A program made the translations under genes and the position numbers. A model generated the notes under the pieces. The model was not told the DNA's origin and did not search any database. It was given only the letters and a program-made list of their open reading frames with translations. From an uncultured Alphaproteobacteria bacterium (GTDB lineage Bacteria > Pseudomonadota > Alphaproteobacteria > MPNO01 > UBA2964), in NCBI GenBank assembly GCA_951812775.1, contig OX638326.1, positions 2,863,391-2,927,390 on the forward strand: a DNA stretch of 64,000 nucleotides, read 5' to 3'. Positions 17,807 through 29,826 of this stretch are shown one piece after another. Within the stretch, counting starts at the first letter, position 1; each line of letters begins with the position of its first letter.

Positions 17807-18208
17807 ATGACCAGAACTTTTTCATCACAAGGATATTTGGTTTCGCTCCCTGTTTTAGCGTTGCTATCGACGCTTTTTGTATTCAGTGGAGGAAAACCGG
17901 CGACGGCAGAGGGGTTTCTCTCGGTCATTGACGACCTGCCGCTGATGGCCGGTCTCGCAGAAGTCAAAGGATCGGCGCTGGTTTTTTCGACACCTCAGGG
18001 CAGGATCGCAGAAGTGTCTGCAAGAGGTCTGTCCGGTGATGCGGCGCAAGCGAAGAAGGTCCTCGCGTTTTATGCCCGTACGCTTCCTCAGCTTGGCTGG
18101 AAGGCAGAAGGGGCTTCCAGCTGGGTGCGAGAGGGTGAGAGACTGCGATTGGCCGTTATTTCAGGCAAAGACGCATTGACGGCTCAGTTTTCCCTGACGC
18201 CTAATTAG
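17807..18208 (+). CDS. small exported protein of unknown function
   Basis: The 133-residue protein has an N-terminal signal (LVSLPVLALLSTLFVFSGG) and a mature part of about 100 residues. The later half, with an AQAKKVLAFYARTLPQLGWKAE segment interrupted by no cysteine, resembles the helix-strand pattern of small envelope proteins. I recall similar short genes between mutM and enoyl-CoA hydratase in other alphaproteobacteria, but no function is known to me. It is 14 nt after mutM and 27 nt before the hydratase, probably in one operon. Confidence 0.75.
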   Translation: MTRTFSSQGYLVSLPVLALLSTLFVFSGGKPATAEGFLSVIDDLPLMAGLAEVKGSALVFSTPQGRIAEVSARGLSGDAAQAKKVLAFYARTLPQLGWKAEGASSWVREGERLRLAVISGKDALTAQFSLTPN

Positions 18209-18235
18209 ATTCCACAGTAACAAGGATGATACTCG

Positions 18236-19012
18236 ATGAGTTATGAAACAATTATCGTAGAAATTCGTGACAATGTTGGGCTGATCACCTTCAACCGGCC
18301 TGATGCGTTGAATGCGCTGTCTACGACGCTTGTTGGTGAACTGGCTGACGTGCTGAAATCCATGGAGAAGAATGATGATGTCGGCGCGATTGTGCTGACC
18401 GGCTCGGAGAAAGCTTTTGCGGCTGGCGCTGATATCAAGGAAATGCGGTCCAAAAACTGGCCGGACACCTATGTGGAAGATTTTATTACCGATGGCTGGG
18501 AACAGGTTGCCGCCTGCCGCAAGCCAGTGATTGCTGCCGTTGCGGGATTTGCTCTCGGCGGCGGATGCGAAATTGCGATGATGTGCGATTTTATACTCGC
18601 GGCGGATACGGCGCAGTTTGGTCAACCCGAAATTAAGATCGGCGTCTGGCCCGGTGCAGGTGGATCACAGAGGCTGACGCGTCTGGTGGGGAAATCGAAA
18701 TCGATGGAGATGTGCCTGACAGGACGGATGATGGGGGCGGATGAGGCTGAAAGGGCCGGATTGGTCAGCCGGATCATTCCGGCTGCGGAACTGGTTGAGG
18801 AAGCAGTGTCTACGGCGCAAAAAATTGCTGCCATGTCCCGCCCCGCCACCATGATGGTCAAGGACGTCGTCAACCGGGCCTATGAGACGACGCTGGCAGA
18901 GGGTGTGCGCTATGAGAGACGTATGTTCCAGGCCTCTTTTGGGACGCCGGATCAACGCGAAGGCATGGCCGCCTTCGTTGAAAAGCGAAAGCCGGATTTC
19001 AGCAAGTCATAG
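18236..19012 (+). CDS. enoyl-CoA hydratase
   Basis: This crotonase-fold enzyme of 258 residues hydrates trans-2-enoyl-CoA in beta-oxidation. The two catalytic glutamates are Glu112 (GGGCEIAMMCD) and Glu132 (FGQPEIKIGVWPG). The oxyanion-hole segments are AFAAGADIKEM and GFALGGGC. The sequence is closest to short-chain hydratases of the PaaF/EchA8 type. A ribosome binding site AAGGATG precedes the ATG. The position between mutM and rpsT is conserved in alphaproteobacteria and probably has no metabolic meaning. Confidence 0.94.
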   Translation: MSYETIIVEIRDNVGLITFNRPDALNALSTTLVGELADVLKSMEKNDDVGAIVLTGSEKAFAAGADIKEMRSKNWPDTYVEDFITDGWEQVAACRKPVIAAVAGFALGGGCEIAMMCDFILAADTAQFGQPEIKIGVWPGAGGSQRLTRLVGKSKSMEMCLTGRMMGADEAERAGLVSRIIPAAELVEEAVSTAQKIAAMSRPATMMVKDVVNRAYETTLAEGVRYERRMFQASFGTPDQREGMAAFVEKRKPDFSKS

Positions 19013-19111
19013 CCGTCGAATAAACCTTCAGATAAACCCGCTAAATGCTTGACGGGAAAGGTGTCGCGCTATACAAACCCGGACCGCTGCAAGTGAGCAG
19101 GATTGAAAGAT

Positions 19112-19375
19112 ATGGCTAATACAAGTTCAGCAAAGAAGCGCGTCCGTCAGATCGAACGTCGGACTGAGCGCAACCGTGACCGGCGCAGCCGCATTCGCAG
19201 CGCCGTTAAAGATGTTGAGATGGCGATTGATGCTGGTGATCGTGCTGCCGCTGAAGCAGCATTTAAGGTTGCCGAGCCGCAATTGATGCGTGGTGTCTCT
19301 AAAGGGATCATGCAAAAGAATACCGCTTCGCGCAAAGTATCGCGTTTGTCGGCTCGGGTTAACGCTCTGACCTGA
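19112..19375 (+). CDS. rpsT: 30S ribosomal protein S20
   Basis: The 87-residue basic protein binds 16S rRNA. The S20 pattern is clear: [34 protein letters not shown] and, near the end, [21 protein letters not shown] start at the ATG at 19112, because the longer frame from the TTG at 19103 adds only three residues. A strong terminator follows 30 bp after the stop, so it is probably its own unit. Confidence 0.97.
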   Translation: MANTSSAKKRVRQIERRTERNRDRRSRIRSAVKDVEMAIDAGDRAAAEAAFKVAEPQLMRGVSKGIMQKNTASRKVSRLSARVNALT

Positions 19376-19405
19376 TATTTTCTTCTCAGACGAGACGTAA
19401 ATGGA

Positions 19406-19438
19406 AACCGCATCTGGTGAACCCGATGCGGTTTTTTT
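19406..19438 (+). terminator. rho-independent terminator of rpsT
   Basis: A 9-bp stem (AACCGCATC at 19406-19414 pairs with GATGCGGTT at 19425-19433) is followed by a run of seven T. It lies 30 bp after the rpsT stop codon. Confidence 0.93.
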
Positions 19439-19903
19439 ATTTGGCAATTTTGTTTTTTGCTGATTTAGCAGGCGTCAATACCGCGAAAAATTTAGGATTT
19501 TCTTGCAAGTCCTTGACTCCATGACGTGATTCGCGAGTCGTTTATTTGTCAATAATTTTTTTTACATTTTTGTTACGAGAGCCGCTTGCTATCCGTTCCG
19601 GCGCCAATTAGATTTGCTGAACACGACGCGATGGATACAAAGACATTTAAGTAAAAAACGTCATTTTTCTGTCAATTTAAGTAATGGATTAGCTTGATTA
19701 AATAAAACTAGTATTTCGTTTTCAATCTAATCCTGGTTCTGGGTTGGCGCCCAAATAAAAGCAGCGAGGCTTGAAGCACTATAAAAAACGGAAACATTTC
19801 ATTACCGCCGATGCTGGTATCGAAGATTTCCGCTTCTGGTTGAACTGTAAAAATAACGCGATCCGCTATTTCGTGGATTGTTGGGGGGACTGGGGACAAA
19901 AGG
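19439..19903. other. AT-rich gap upstream of dnaA
   Basis: These 465 bp between the rpsT terminator and dnaA contain no convincing gene; a 63-codon minus-strand frame at 19708-19899 has no recognisable features. The tract is clearly more AT-rich than its surroundings, with T-runs around 19550-19570. I searched by eye for DnaA boxes (TTATNCACA) and found none. Two direct repeats and a CtrA-like site are annotated separately. It should contain the dnaA promoter, and an origin function is possible but unsupported. Confidence 0.6.
19645..19691. repeat. 10-bp direct repeats 30 bp apart, with CtrA-like site
   Basis: ATTTAAGTAA occurs at 19645-19654 and again at 19675-19684, exactly 30 bp apart, or about three helical turns. 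The second copy overlaps TTAA-N7-ATTA (19677-19691), one mismatch from the alphaproteobacterial CtrA consensus TTAA-N7-TTAA. A role in dnaA control or replication initiation is an inference. Confidence 0.35.
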
Positions 19904-21301
19904 ATGCCGGGACCAAGGCTTGATCCGAAGATTACGGCTCAGTGGGCAAGAGTACGCGGGCTGTTAAGATCGGAAGTTGGCGATGCGTCTTACCGTAGCT
20001 GGTTGAAACCGCTTACGCTGGTTTCGGTTATTGACGGAACGGCGAAGATCGCCGTGCCCACGCGTTTTATGCGGGATTGGGTCGTCAGCCATTATGGTGA
20101 CCGCCTGCGTGAATTGTGGGTTGGGGAAAATTCTGACGTTGATGTCATCAATGTCTTTGTACAGACGCCAACAACCCGACCGATAAATCGCCCTGTTGAG
20201 AAACCTGCGGCTGATCAACGCCCCAACGAGCCTGTTGGATTGGCGCCAGCTAATGGGTCATCGGATGCGCGGCCTGAAATCAGCGCCCCTCTTGATCCCC
20301 GGTTCACATTTTCAAATTTCGTGGTCGGGAAACCGAATGAACTCGCCTATGCTGCTGCACGCCGGGTTGCGGATTCAGAGGATGCTGCTTTTAATCCCCT
20401 GTTTCTTTATGGCGGCGTTGGACTCGGCAAAACGCATCTTATGCATGCGATTGCCAACCATACCCGGGCGAAGTTCCCGGAACGTCGGGTGGTTTACCTG
20501 TCCGCTGAAAAATTCATGTTCCATTTCATCCGTGCCCTTCGGTTCAAGGACACGGTTGCGTTCAAGGAGCAGTTTCGGTCCGTTGATTTGCTGATGATTG
20601 ATGACGTCCAGTTCATCAATGGCAAGGAAGCGACCCAGGAAGAATTCTTCCACACGTTCAATGATCTGGTTGATAACAACCGGCAAGTCGTTATTTCTGC
20701 TGACAAGTCACCCTCTGATCTGGAGGGCATGGAAGAGCGTCTGCGCTCGCGGCTCGGTTGGGGGCTGGTGGCCGACATCCATGCTACGAGTTTCGAGCTG
20801 CGGCTCGGTATTCTTGATGTGAAGGCTGAGCGCCTTGGCGTCGACATCCCGGTAAAGGTCAAAGAGTTCCTGTCGCACCGTATTACGTCAAATGTGCGCG
20901 AACTTGAGGGCGCTCTTAACAGGGTCGTTGCGCATGCTGAGCTGGTTGGGCGCGAAATTACCCTTGAGACCTGTCAGGAGGTCTTGCACGACATCCTGCG
21001 GGCGAATGACCGGCGTGTAACGATTGAAGAAATCCAAAAGCGTGTTTCGGAACATTTCAATATCCGAATTGCGGATATGCATTCTGCCCGCCGTGCTCGT
21101 GCGGTGGCGCGTCCGCGACAGGTCGCGATGTATTTATCGAAGCAATTGACGTCACGGTCGCTCCCTGAAATTGGCCGTAAATTCGGTGGTCGGGACCACA
21201 CAACAGTGATGCATGCGGTCAAGAAGGTCGAAGAGTTACGGCAAACAGATTCGGCATTCTGCGAGGATGTTGATCTCCTGCGGCGCATGCTAGAGGGATA
21301 G
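19904..21301 (+). CDS. dnaA: DnaA chromosomal replication initiator
   Basis: The 465-residue AAA+ initiator has the usual four domains. Domain I begins ITAQWARVRGLLRSEVGDASYRSWL, followed by a short linker rich in Pro and Asn (about 88-130). The AAA+ domain has Walker A GGVGLGKTH at 170-178 and Walker B LLMIDDVQFI. The C-terminal DNA-binding domain has the signature GRKFGGRDHTTVMHAVKKV. The ATG at 19904 follows GGGGACAAAAGG closely. It is the first gene of the dnaA-dnaN-recF-gyrB replication cluster. Confidence 0.97.
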   Translation: MPGPRLDPKITAQWARVRGLLRSEVGDASYRSWLKPLTLVSVIDGTAKIAVPTRFMRDWVVSHYGDRLRELWVGENSDVDVINVFVQTPTTRPINRPVEKPAADQRPNEPVGLAPANGSSDARPEISAPLDPRFTFSNFVVGKPNELAYAAARRVADSEDAAFNPLFLYGGVGLGKTHLMHAIANHTRAKFPERRVVYLSAEKFMFHFIRALRFKDTVAFKEQFRSVDLLMIDDVQFINGKEATQEEFFHTFNDLVDNNRQVVISADKSPSDLEGMEERLRSRLGWGLVADIHATSFELRLGILDVKAERLGVDIPVKVKEFLSHRITSNVRELEGALNRVVAHAELVGREITLETCQEVLHDILRANDRRVTIEEIQKRVSEHFNIRIADMHSARRARAVARPRQVAMYLSKQLTSRSLPEIGRKFGGRDHTTVMHAVKKVEELRQTDSAFCEDVDLLRRMLEG

Positions 21302-21465
21302 CCGCAGTTTTCTGCCGTTTTTTGCGCTTTTAATCCGGTTCATTTTGGGCATCTAAACCCGTGCGGCCATCCGGCTGAAGTGCTATAATTTCAGCGGTCT
21401 GCAAGCTGTTGCAGGCAGCTGAGATAGACCGGTGTTTTTTATTCTAGCGAGAACCATGTGACGCC

Positions 21466-22587
21466 ATGAAGTTTACGATTGATCGCGGTGCTTTATTAAA
21501 GGCTTTAACCCATGTCCAGAGCGTCGTAGAGCGCCGGAATACCATCCCCATTTTGTCGAATATTCTGATGCGCGCCGATGATGGCGCTGTCGAATTATCG
21601 GCAACCGATATGGATATCGCGGTGGTCGAAAAGGTATCTGCCGATGTGGGGCAGCAGGGCGCAACGACGGTGCCTGCTCATACGCTCTTCGATATTGTTC
21701 GCAAGCTGGAAGAGGGATCTCAGATTGAACTTGGTGGCGGGTCGGAAGAAGGCCAGATGGCGATGCGCTCCGGGCGTTCAACCCTCAAGCTGGCGACATT
21801 GGCCAGTGAAGACTTTCCAGCGATGACTGATGACGATATGCCGCACAGTTTTACGCTGGAGGCCGCGGCGCTGCGGACCCTGATTGACCGGACCCGCTTC
21901 GCGATTTCAACCGAAGAAACACGCTACTATCTCAACGGGATTTATCTTCACGCTGCTGAAGGTGATGATGGCGGAAATGTTTTGCGTGCTGTTGCGACAG
22001 ACGGCCATCGCCTGGCTCGGATGGAAATTCCGGTGCCATCAGGCGCGGAGGGGATTCCCGGTGTCATCGTGCCGCGCAAGACGGTCAACGAACTGCGGAA
22101 ACTTATCGATGAATCGGAAGATGATATCGCTGTCATGATGTCCGATACAAAAATCCGTTTTACAGTGGATCAGATTGTCCTGAGTTCCAAACTGATTGAT
22201 GGCACGTTTCCTGATTATGACCGGGTAATTCCCGAGGCAAATGACAAGTTTCTTGAGGTTAGCTGCAATCGGTTTGAACGGGCTGTTGATCTGGTTTCCA
22301 CAATCTCGACGGAAAAATCCCGGGCGATCAAGCTGAGCCTGGGGGCCAATAGTCTGGTTCTTTCGGCGACTAGCCCCGATGCTGGCAGTGCCACAGAGGA
22401 GATGGAAGTCGAATATGATGATGGGGATCTTGAGATCGGCTTCAATTCTCGATATCTGCTCGATATCACCCAGCAAATTCAGGGCGACAAGGTGCGCTTT
22501 GCGCTTTCAGACGCGGCCTCGCCGACAATTGTGAAAGATCTCGAAGACGAGAAGGCGCTCTACGTTCTGATGCCAATGCGTGTTTAA
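21466..22587 (+). CDS. dnaN: DNA polymerase III beta sliding clamp
   Basis: The 373-residue clamp tethers DNA polymerase III to DNA. It has three repeated clamp domains: MKFTIDRGALLKALTHVQSV with RRNTIPILSNILM in the first, FAISTEETRYYLNGIYLH and VATDGHRLARMEIPVP in the second, and a C-terminal KALYVLMPMRV ending typical of the partner-binding region. It lies 164 bp after dnaA. Confidence 0.97.
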   Translation: MKFTIDRGALLKALTHVQSVVERRNTIPILSNILMRADDGAVELSATDMDIAVVEKVSADVGQQGATTVPAHTLFDIVRKLEEGSQIELGGGSEEGQMAMRSGRSTLKLATLASEDFPAMTDDDMPHSFTLEAAALRTLIDRTRFAISTEETRYYLNGIYLHAAEGDDGGNVLRAVATDGHRLARMEIPVPSGAEGIPGVIVPRKTVNELRKLIDESEDDIAVMMSDTKIRFTVDQIVLSSKLIDGTFPDYDRVIPEANDKFLEVSCNRFERAVDLVSTISTEKSRAIKLSLGANSLVLSATSPDAGSATEEMEVEYDDGDLEIGFNSRYLLDITQQIQGDKVRFALSDAASPTIVKDLEDEKALYVLMPMRV

Positions 22588-22647
22588 AGGCGGGACCCCC
22601 TGTCTATATCGCAACCTGTTCTCCAAAATGATGTTCATGCTGCGTCA

Positions 22648-23817
22648 ATGGCGGTGCAGCGCCTGGTTCTCACCGATTTTCGCTGTTACGCAACTTTACG
22701 CCTTAGCATCGATGCACCGATGATTACCCTTACCGGTGCAAACGGAGCGGGTAAGACCAACCTGCTTGAAGCGATTTCCTTTCTGGTACCGGGCCGAGGT
22801 CTGCGGGCGGCGCGGTTGGCAGATATAGCGCGGCGCCAGACTGGCAGTTCCGATCCTGGTCAGTGCTGGGGTGTTGCGGCAACGGTTGACGGTCTTGATG
22901 GCGTTTATGAGGTTGGAACGGGCGTTTCGGAAGAGATGGCTATTGAGGCTCCACGGCGCGCAGTGCGGATCAACGGCGCGCCAGCGCGTGGTCAGGCGGC
23001 GTTGGGTGAACGATTGTCTGCCTTATGGTTAACACCTGATATGCAGCGACTCTTTACGGAAGGCGCTTCCGGTCGCCGCCGTTTTCTCGATCGTTTGGTT
23101 TTTGGATTTGATCCGGCGCATGCCGGTCGGCTTAAAGCCTTTGAGCGTGCTATGCGGGAGAGATCCAGCTTGTTACAGCGCGAAGCAACACAAGATACAG
23201 CTGCCGACCCGGCCTGGCTGGATGTGCTCGAAGAAACAATCGTTGAAAAAGGCGTCGCTATTGCTGCTGCCCGGATCGCGTTGATTGATCGATTAAACCC
23301 AGCCTGCGCGATGGGTGTCGGCCCCTTTCCGTCAGCCTCTCTTGCGCTGGACGGCGTTCTTGATGGCTGGCTGAATACAATGCCTGCCGTCGAAGCAGAA
23401 GATCAATATCGCGCTGCCTTGCTGGAATCCCGCAATATGGATCGGTCTGGTCGCGGCACAGCGGTCGGCCCGCAGCGCAGTGATCTTGCAGTGACGCATA
23501 TCTTAAAGAATGCCCCTGCAGGCCAATGCTCCACTGGTGAACAAAAAGCACTCTTAATCAGCATTGTGCTGGCGAATGCCCGACTGCAGTCGCTTGAACG
23601 AGGGGCGGTCCCCATATTGCTGCTGGATGAAATCGCTGCCCATCTTGATGAAGAACGGCGCGAGGCTCTGTTTGCAGAGATTCAGGCGCTGGGGGCTCAG
23701 GCATGGATGACAGGTACCGATCCTGCTCTATTTACGCCCCTTTCGGGGGCGGCCCAACATTTTACCGTGGCTAACGCAGAGGTAACGGAATGTTCCCTCG
23801 ATGACCATGCCGCATAA
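22648..23817 (+). CDS. recF: RecF recombination mediator ATPase
   Basis: This 389-residue SMC-like ATPase loads RecA at gaps with RecO and RecR. It has Walker A GANGAGKTNLLEAI, the signature CSTGEQKALLISIVLANA, and Walker B ILLLDEIAAHLDEERR. The protein is slightly longer than E. coli RecF. An N-terminal start upstream of 22648 cannot be ruled out, since the gap to dnaN is 60 bp and holds no other gene. gyrB begins 24 nt after its stop. Confidence 0.94.
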   Translation: MAVQRLVLTDFRCYATLRLSIDAPMITLTGANGAGKTNLLEAISFLVPGRGLRAARLADIARRQTGSSDPGQCWGVAATVDGLDGVYEVGTGVSEEMAIEAPRRAVRINGAPARGQAALGERLSALWLTPDMQRLFTEGASGRRRFLDRLVFGFDPAHAGRLKAFERAMRERSSLLQREATQDTAADPAWLDVLEETIVEKGVAIAAARIALIDRLNPACAMGVGPFPSASLALDGVLDGWLNTMPAVEAEDQYRAALLESRNMDRSGRGTAVGPQRSDLAVTHILKNAPAGQCSTGEQKALLISIVLANARLQSLERGAVPILLLDEIAAHLDEERREALFAEIQALGAQAWMTGTDPALFTPLSGAAQHFTVANAEVTECSLDDHAA

Positions 23818-26283
<2,466 letters not shown>

Positions 26284-26293
26284 GATTGCGCCC

Positions 26294-26806
26294 CTATTCC
26301 GATAGACGGCGGAAACTTTCACCGAGTGCGGCGCATAGCACGACATCGGAAAGCTCCGGGGCCATCGTCTTGTAAAATTTCCGCGCATTTTTGTTGCGTT
26401 TGAGAACAGACCAGAACATCCATTCGCCGCCCAGGCTTTTACAGGCGTTTGCCGTTGCGCTCATTAATGCCCGCCCAACGCCGCGCCGCCGCCACGCCTG
26501 ATCCACATAGAGATCTGACAGATATACGCCGCGCGTGGCTCGATCCGTATCATAGCCAGGGAAATACAGCGCATACCCGACTATCCTGCCGTCGATTTCC
26601 GCGACGAGGGCCGAAAAGGCAGGATTGTCGCCAAACCCGTCTCGCCGATAGCTTTCTTCGGTCAGGCGCGACGGCCGTCCGCCATCTGCGATACTGAGGG
26701 ATTGCGCCAGCCTGACGACTTCAGGGGCATCAGCGGCGGTCGCGGTTCGAACATTAGCGCATGGCAATGGTGCTACGTGTTTAGCTGTTCTTGTAAATAA
26801 CCCCAT
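26294..26806 (-). CDS. GNAT-family N-acetyltransferase
   Basis: The 170-residue protein has the GNAT fold: the strand pair RTATAADAPEVVRLAQSL and GYALYFPGYD, then the acetyl-CoA-binding motif VDQAWRRRGVGRALM and a C-terminal RNKNARKFYKTM. The acceptor is unknown; the family includes polyamine, antibiotic and protein acetylases. It converges on gyrB with a 10-nt gap and diverges from the PBP gene. Confidence 0.85.
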   Translation of the reverse strand: MGLFTRTAKHVAPLPCANVRTATAADAPEVVRLAQSLSIADGGRPSRLTEESYRRDGFGDNPAFSALVAEIDGRIVGYALYFPGYDTDRATRGVYLSDLYVDQAWRRRGVGRALMSATANACKSLGGEWMFWSVLKRNKNARKFYKTMAPELSDVVLCAALGESFRRLSE

Positions 26807-26918
26807 TGTTCGATGATGCCTGCCGATTCCTGTAATTGCGGGTAAATTGACCTATCAAACCATCGGTGTCACATCAAAATCGCTTTTTATGAATCGGTGG
26901 CGTATCCAGAATAGGCAA

Positions 26919-28829
26919 ATGGCGAAAAAACCCACCAACAAAAAATCCCCTCGAGGCAAGCAAGGAAGCAAAAAGGCTGCCTCGCGAAAAGCGGGTTCTG
27001 AAAAGCTGGAAGCGCGGCCTGTCGGCCCGAAACCAGCGCCGGCACCCCGGTCCCGGTGGGGTGCGGTTGTCCGTTGGACCGCCATTCTTGCAATTTGGTC
27101 AGGCCTTATCGTTTCTGGTGTGCTTGCCTATTATGGTTGGGATCTGCCAGATCTTGAAAAACTCGAAACACCGTCCCGTCGACCTAGCGTAACAATACTC
27201 GCCTCCGACAATTCTGTAGTGGCGACCTACGGCGATCTCCATGCGGGTGCCGTGCGGTACAATGAGGTTCCGCCCTATCTCATTCAGGCCGTCATCGCGA
27301 CGGAGGATCGCCGTTTTTTTGACCATTTTGGTATCGATGTATTTGGGATCGCACGCGCTGCATTCACCAATATAAGGGCCGGAAAGGTCCGTCAGGGCGG
27401 CAGCACCCTGACGCAACAGCTTGCAAAAAACCTGTTTTTAACCCCAGAGCGATCAATGGGCCGAAAAATTCAGGAGCTGTTATTGGCTTTCTGGCTGGAA
27501 GCTCGGTTTACCAAAAAGCAAATTTTTACGATTTATCTCAATCGGGTATATCTCGGGGCGGGTACTTATGGGGTTGGGGCTGCGGCGCGACGGTACTTCG
27601 GTAAATCCATCCGAAAGGTGTCATTACGCGAGGCGGCGATCCTGGCGGGGTTACTGAAAGCGCCGACCCGATATTCACCCTTTCGAAATAGGAAGCTCGG
27701 TTTGAAAAGGGCCGATCAGGTCCTGGCCAATATGGTGGCTGCTGAATTTCTGACAAAGCGCGATGCCGCCGCTGCTGCAAAGGAGAAATTGCGGTTTGCC
27801 GGTCGCTCTACGGGAAGTGGTGCAAGATATTTTACGGACTGGCTTTTGGAACGGGCTGCTGGATTTGTTGGCCGGACGGATCGGGATCTCGTGATCAAAT
27901 CAACATTGGCACCTCGTCTGCAAAAGATTGCGGAAACCCGGGTCACAAATATTTTGGCGCGCACTGGTGGCAGGCGAAATGTTGGTCAGGCGGCTTTGGT
28001 TTCGCTGGCCCCTAACGGGGCTATCCGCGCAATGGTCGGCGGGCGTCGCTATGTTGCCAGCCAGTTCAATCGAGCGACGCAGGCACAGCGGCAGCCGGGT
28101 TCAGCCTTTAAACTGTTTGTTTATCTTGCAGCGCTGGAAGCCGGTATGCGTCCCGACGATTTTGTTGTCGATAGTCCGGTGTCGATAAAAGGGTGGCGGC
28201 CCCGGAACTATTCAGGACGTTATCTGGGTCGGATTACGTTGCGGCAGGCTTTGGCAAAATCGGTAAACACCGCAGCGGTCAAGGTTTCAGAAAAAGTTGG
28301 CCGCCAGAGAGTCGTGAAGGCTGCGGAGCGGCTTGGCATTACATCCAAACTCAAGGGACACCCTTCAATCGCGCTGGGGGCAGGCGAAGCAAGTCTTCTG
28401 GATATGACGGCGGCTTATGCCGTTTTTGCCAATCGTGGCTATCCGGCTTGGCCTTATGGAATCATTGAAATCCGCGATGGCGCCAATCAGCTCTTATATC
28501 GACGTAGCGCTGTCGGTGCGGGCAAGCTTGTGGGCGCGGAAACCGTTGGCGGGATGCAGGATATGTTAAGCGCTGTCGTGACGACCGGGACCGGCAGCCG
28601 GGCGCGTCTAGGTCGGCCAGCGGCTGGAAAAACCGGGACCAGTCAGGGGTTTCGTGATGCCTGGTTCATTGGATTTACTGCAGAATTGGTTACCGGTGTG
28701 TGGCTCGGAAACGACAGTTCGTCACCGATGAATAAAGTATCTGGCGGTTCACTGCCGGCTATCTTGTGGCGGCGGTTTATGCAGGACGCTTTAGAAGGAA
28801 CGCCGGTTCGCGGCCTGCCCCGCCCTTAG
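26919..28829 (+). CDS. class A penicillin-binding protein (PBP1-type)
   Basis: This bifunctional peptidoglycan synthase has 636 residues from the ATG at 26919. A basic, disordered cytoplasmic tail (1-48) precedes one membrane segment (WTAILAIWSGLIVSGVLAYY). The GT51 transglycosylase domain has the catalytic Glu129 in IATEDRRFFDHFG and GGSTLTQQLAKNLF at 160-173. The transpeptidase domain has SxxK at 395-398 (PGSAFK), SVN at 448-450 and KTGT at 571-574. It is short for PBP1A because it lacks the usual C-terminal extension, so it may be a PBP1C/2D-like variant. A longer start at 26847 is possible but lacks a ribosome binding site. Confidence 0.93.
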   Translation: MAKKPTNKKSPRGKQGSKKAASRKAGSEKLEARPVGPKPAPAPRSRWGAVVRWTAILAIWSGLIVSGVLAYYGWDLPDLEKLETPSRRPSVTILASDNSVVATYGDLHAGAVRYNEVPPYLIQAVIATEDRRFFDHFGIDVFGIARAAFTNIRAGKVRQGGSTLTQQLAKNLFLTPERSMGRKIQELLLAFWLEARFTKKQIFTIYLNRVYLGAGTYGVGAAARRYFGKSIRKVSLREAAILAGLLKAPTRYSPFRNRKLGLKRADQVLANMVAAEFLTKRDAAAAAKEKLRFAGRSTGSGARYFTDWLLERAAGFVGRTDRDLVIKSTLAPRLQKIAETRVTNILARTGGRRNVGQAALVSLAPNGAIRAMVGGRRYVASQFNRATQAQRQPGSAFKLFVYLAALEAGMRPDDFVVDSPVSIKGWRPRNYSGRYLGRITLRQALAKSVNTAAVKVSEKVGRQRVVKAAERLGITSKLKGHPSIALGAGEASLLDMTAAYAVFANRGYPAWPYGIIEIRDGANQLLYRRSAVGAGKLVGAETVGGMQDMLSAVVTTGTGSRARLGRPAAGKTGTSQGFRDAWFIGFTAELVTGVWLGNDSSSPMNKVSGGSLPAILWRRFMQDALEGTPVRGLPRP

Positions 28830-28910
28830 CCCTGTCCCCCGTATAATTTCGAAACCATAAAATACCGCCGCCGCTATCGTTTGCAGCAAGTTTGCTTTAT
28901 AGCAGGCTCG

Positions 28911-29816
28911 ATGAACCAGACCGGCCCCTCTAACAAGCTTCTTCCTATCGCTCTTTTGCTGATGATTGGCGGATTGTGGGGTTTCTTTTTCGTTCTGATT
29001 AAAAACACCGTCACGAATGGTATTCATCCCACCGCTTACGTGTTTTGGTTTTGCCTTGGTTCAGGGTTGGTCGTTTTGTTTATTGGATTCCTGCGCGGCA
29101 GCCGACCTCCCCTAACAAAGCGTCATCTGGTCTATTATTTTCGCGCGGCGGCATTACGTTTCACCTTCGCCAACATTATTCTCTATGCGGCGCAGGGTAA
29201 GTTGCCGGTCGGCGTCATGGCGGTGGTTATGGCGTTCACCCCTATATTTACGCATTTGGTAAGTTTGATAGCGCGGGTCGAGAAACTGGCTTGGTTGCGG
29301 CTCCTGGGAATTTTTCTCGGCTTCATCGGCGTTCTGGTCATTGTTATTCCCAAAGCGTCTTTGCCTGACCCATCGCTGGCAATTTGGGTCATTATCGGTT
29401 TTGGAACGCCGTTGCTGCACGGATTAGCCTACGTATTTCTGTCAGACTCAAACCGGCCACCTGATATAGATTCCCTGCAATTGGCGGCAGGGACACTGTT
29501 GGCAGCCGCCGCAATGGCACTTCCAATTTCATTGGCGATTGGTGAATTTCATATGCTTGCACCGCCCTTCTCAAGCGCCGAATTATCGATGATGCTCCAT
29601 TTTGTTCTGGCAGGCTTCAATTTTTATGGCGTTTTTGAGCTGATACGAATTGCTGGTCCAACCTATATGAGTCAGTCCAGTTTCTTGTCCGTAGTGTTCG
29701 GCGTGTTTTTCGGGATTGCTTTGCTCGGCGAGCAACACAGCCTTTATATCTGGATGGCAATCGCCCTGATCCTTGGCGGTGTAACTTTGGTCAATATGCG
29801 CCAGAGCGCACGCTAG
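28911..29816 (+). CDS. EamA/DMT-superfamily transporter
   Basis: The 301-residue membrane protein has about ten hydrophobic segments and the two EamA repeats. The first repeat begins LLPIALLLMIGGLWGFFFVLIK and ends LRLLGIFLGFIGVLVIVIPK. The second ends with WMAIALILGGVTLVNMR. DMT proteins usually export small metabolites or amino acids. The substrate here is unknown. I start at the ATG at 28911; a TTG at 28881 would add ten residues. It converges with the YcgN-like gene across 10 bp. Confidence 0.88.
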   Translation: MNQTGPSNKLLPIALLLMIGGLWGFFFVLIKNTVTNGIHPTAYVFWFCLGSGLVVLFIGFLRGSRPPLTKRHLVYYFRAAALRFTFANIILYAAQGKLPVGVMAVVMAFTPIFTHLVSLIARVEKLAWLRLLGIFLGFIGVLVIVIPKASLPDPSLAIWVIIGFGTPLLHGLAYVFLSDSNRPPDIDSLQLAAGTLLAAAAMALPISLAIGEFHMLAPPFSSAELSMMLHFVLAGFNFYGVFELIRIAGPTYMSQSSFLSVVFGVFFGIALLGEQHSLYIWMAIALILGGVTLVNMRQSAR

Positions 29817-29826
29817 GGTTTATTGT

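Noticed and set aside
19439..19903. Chromosomal origin of replication upstream of dnaA
   Set aside because: No DnaA boxes were found, and alphaproteobacterial origins are often elsewhere; kept only as an AT-rich gap.
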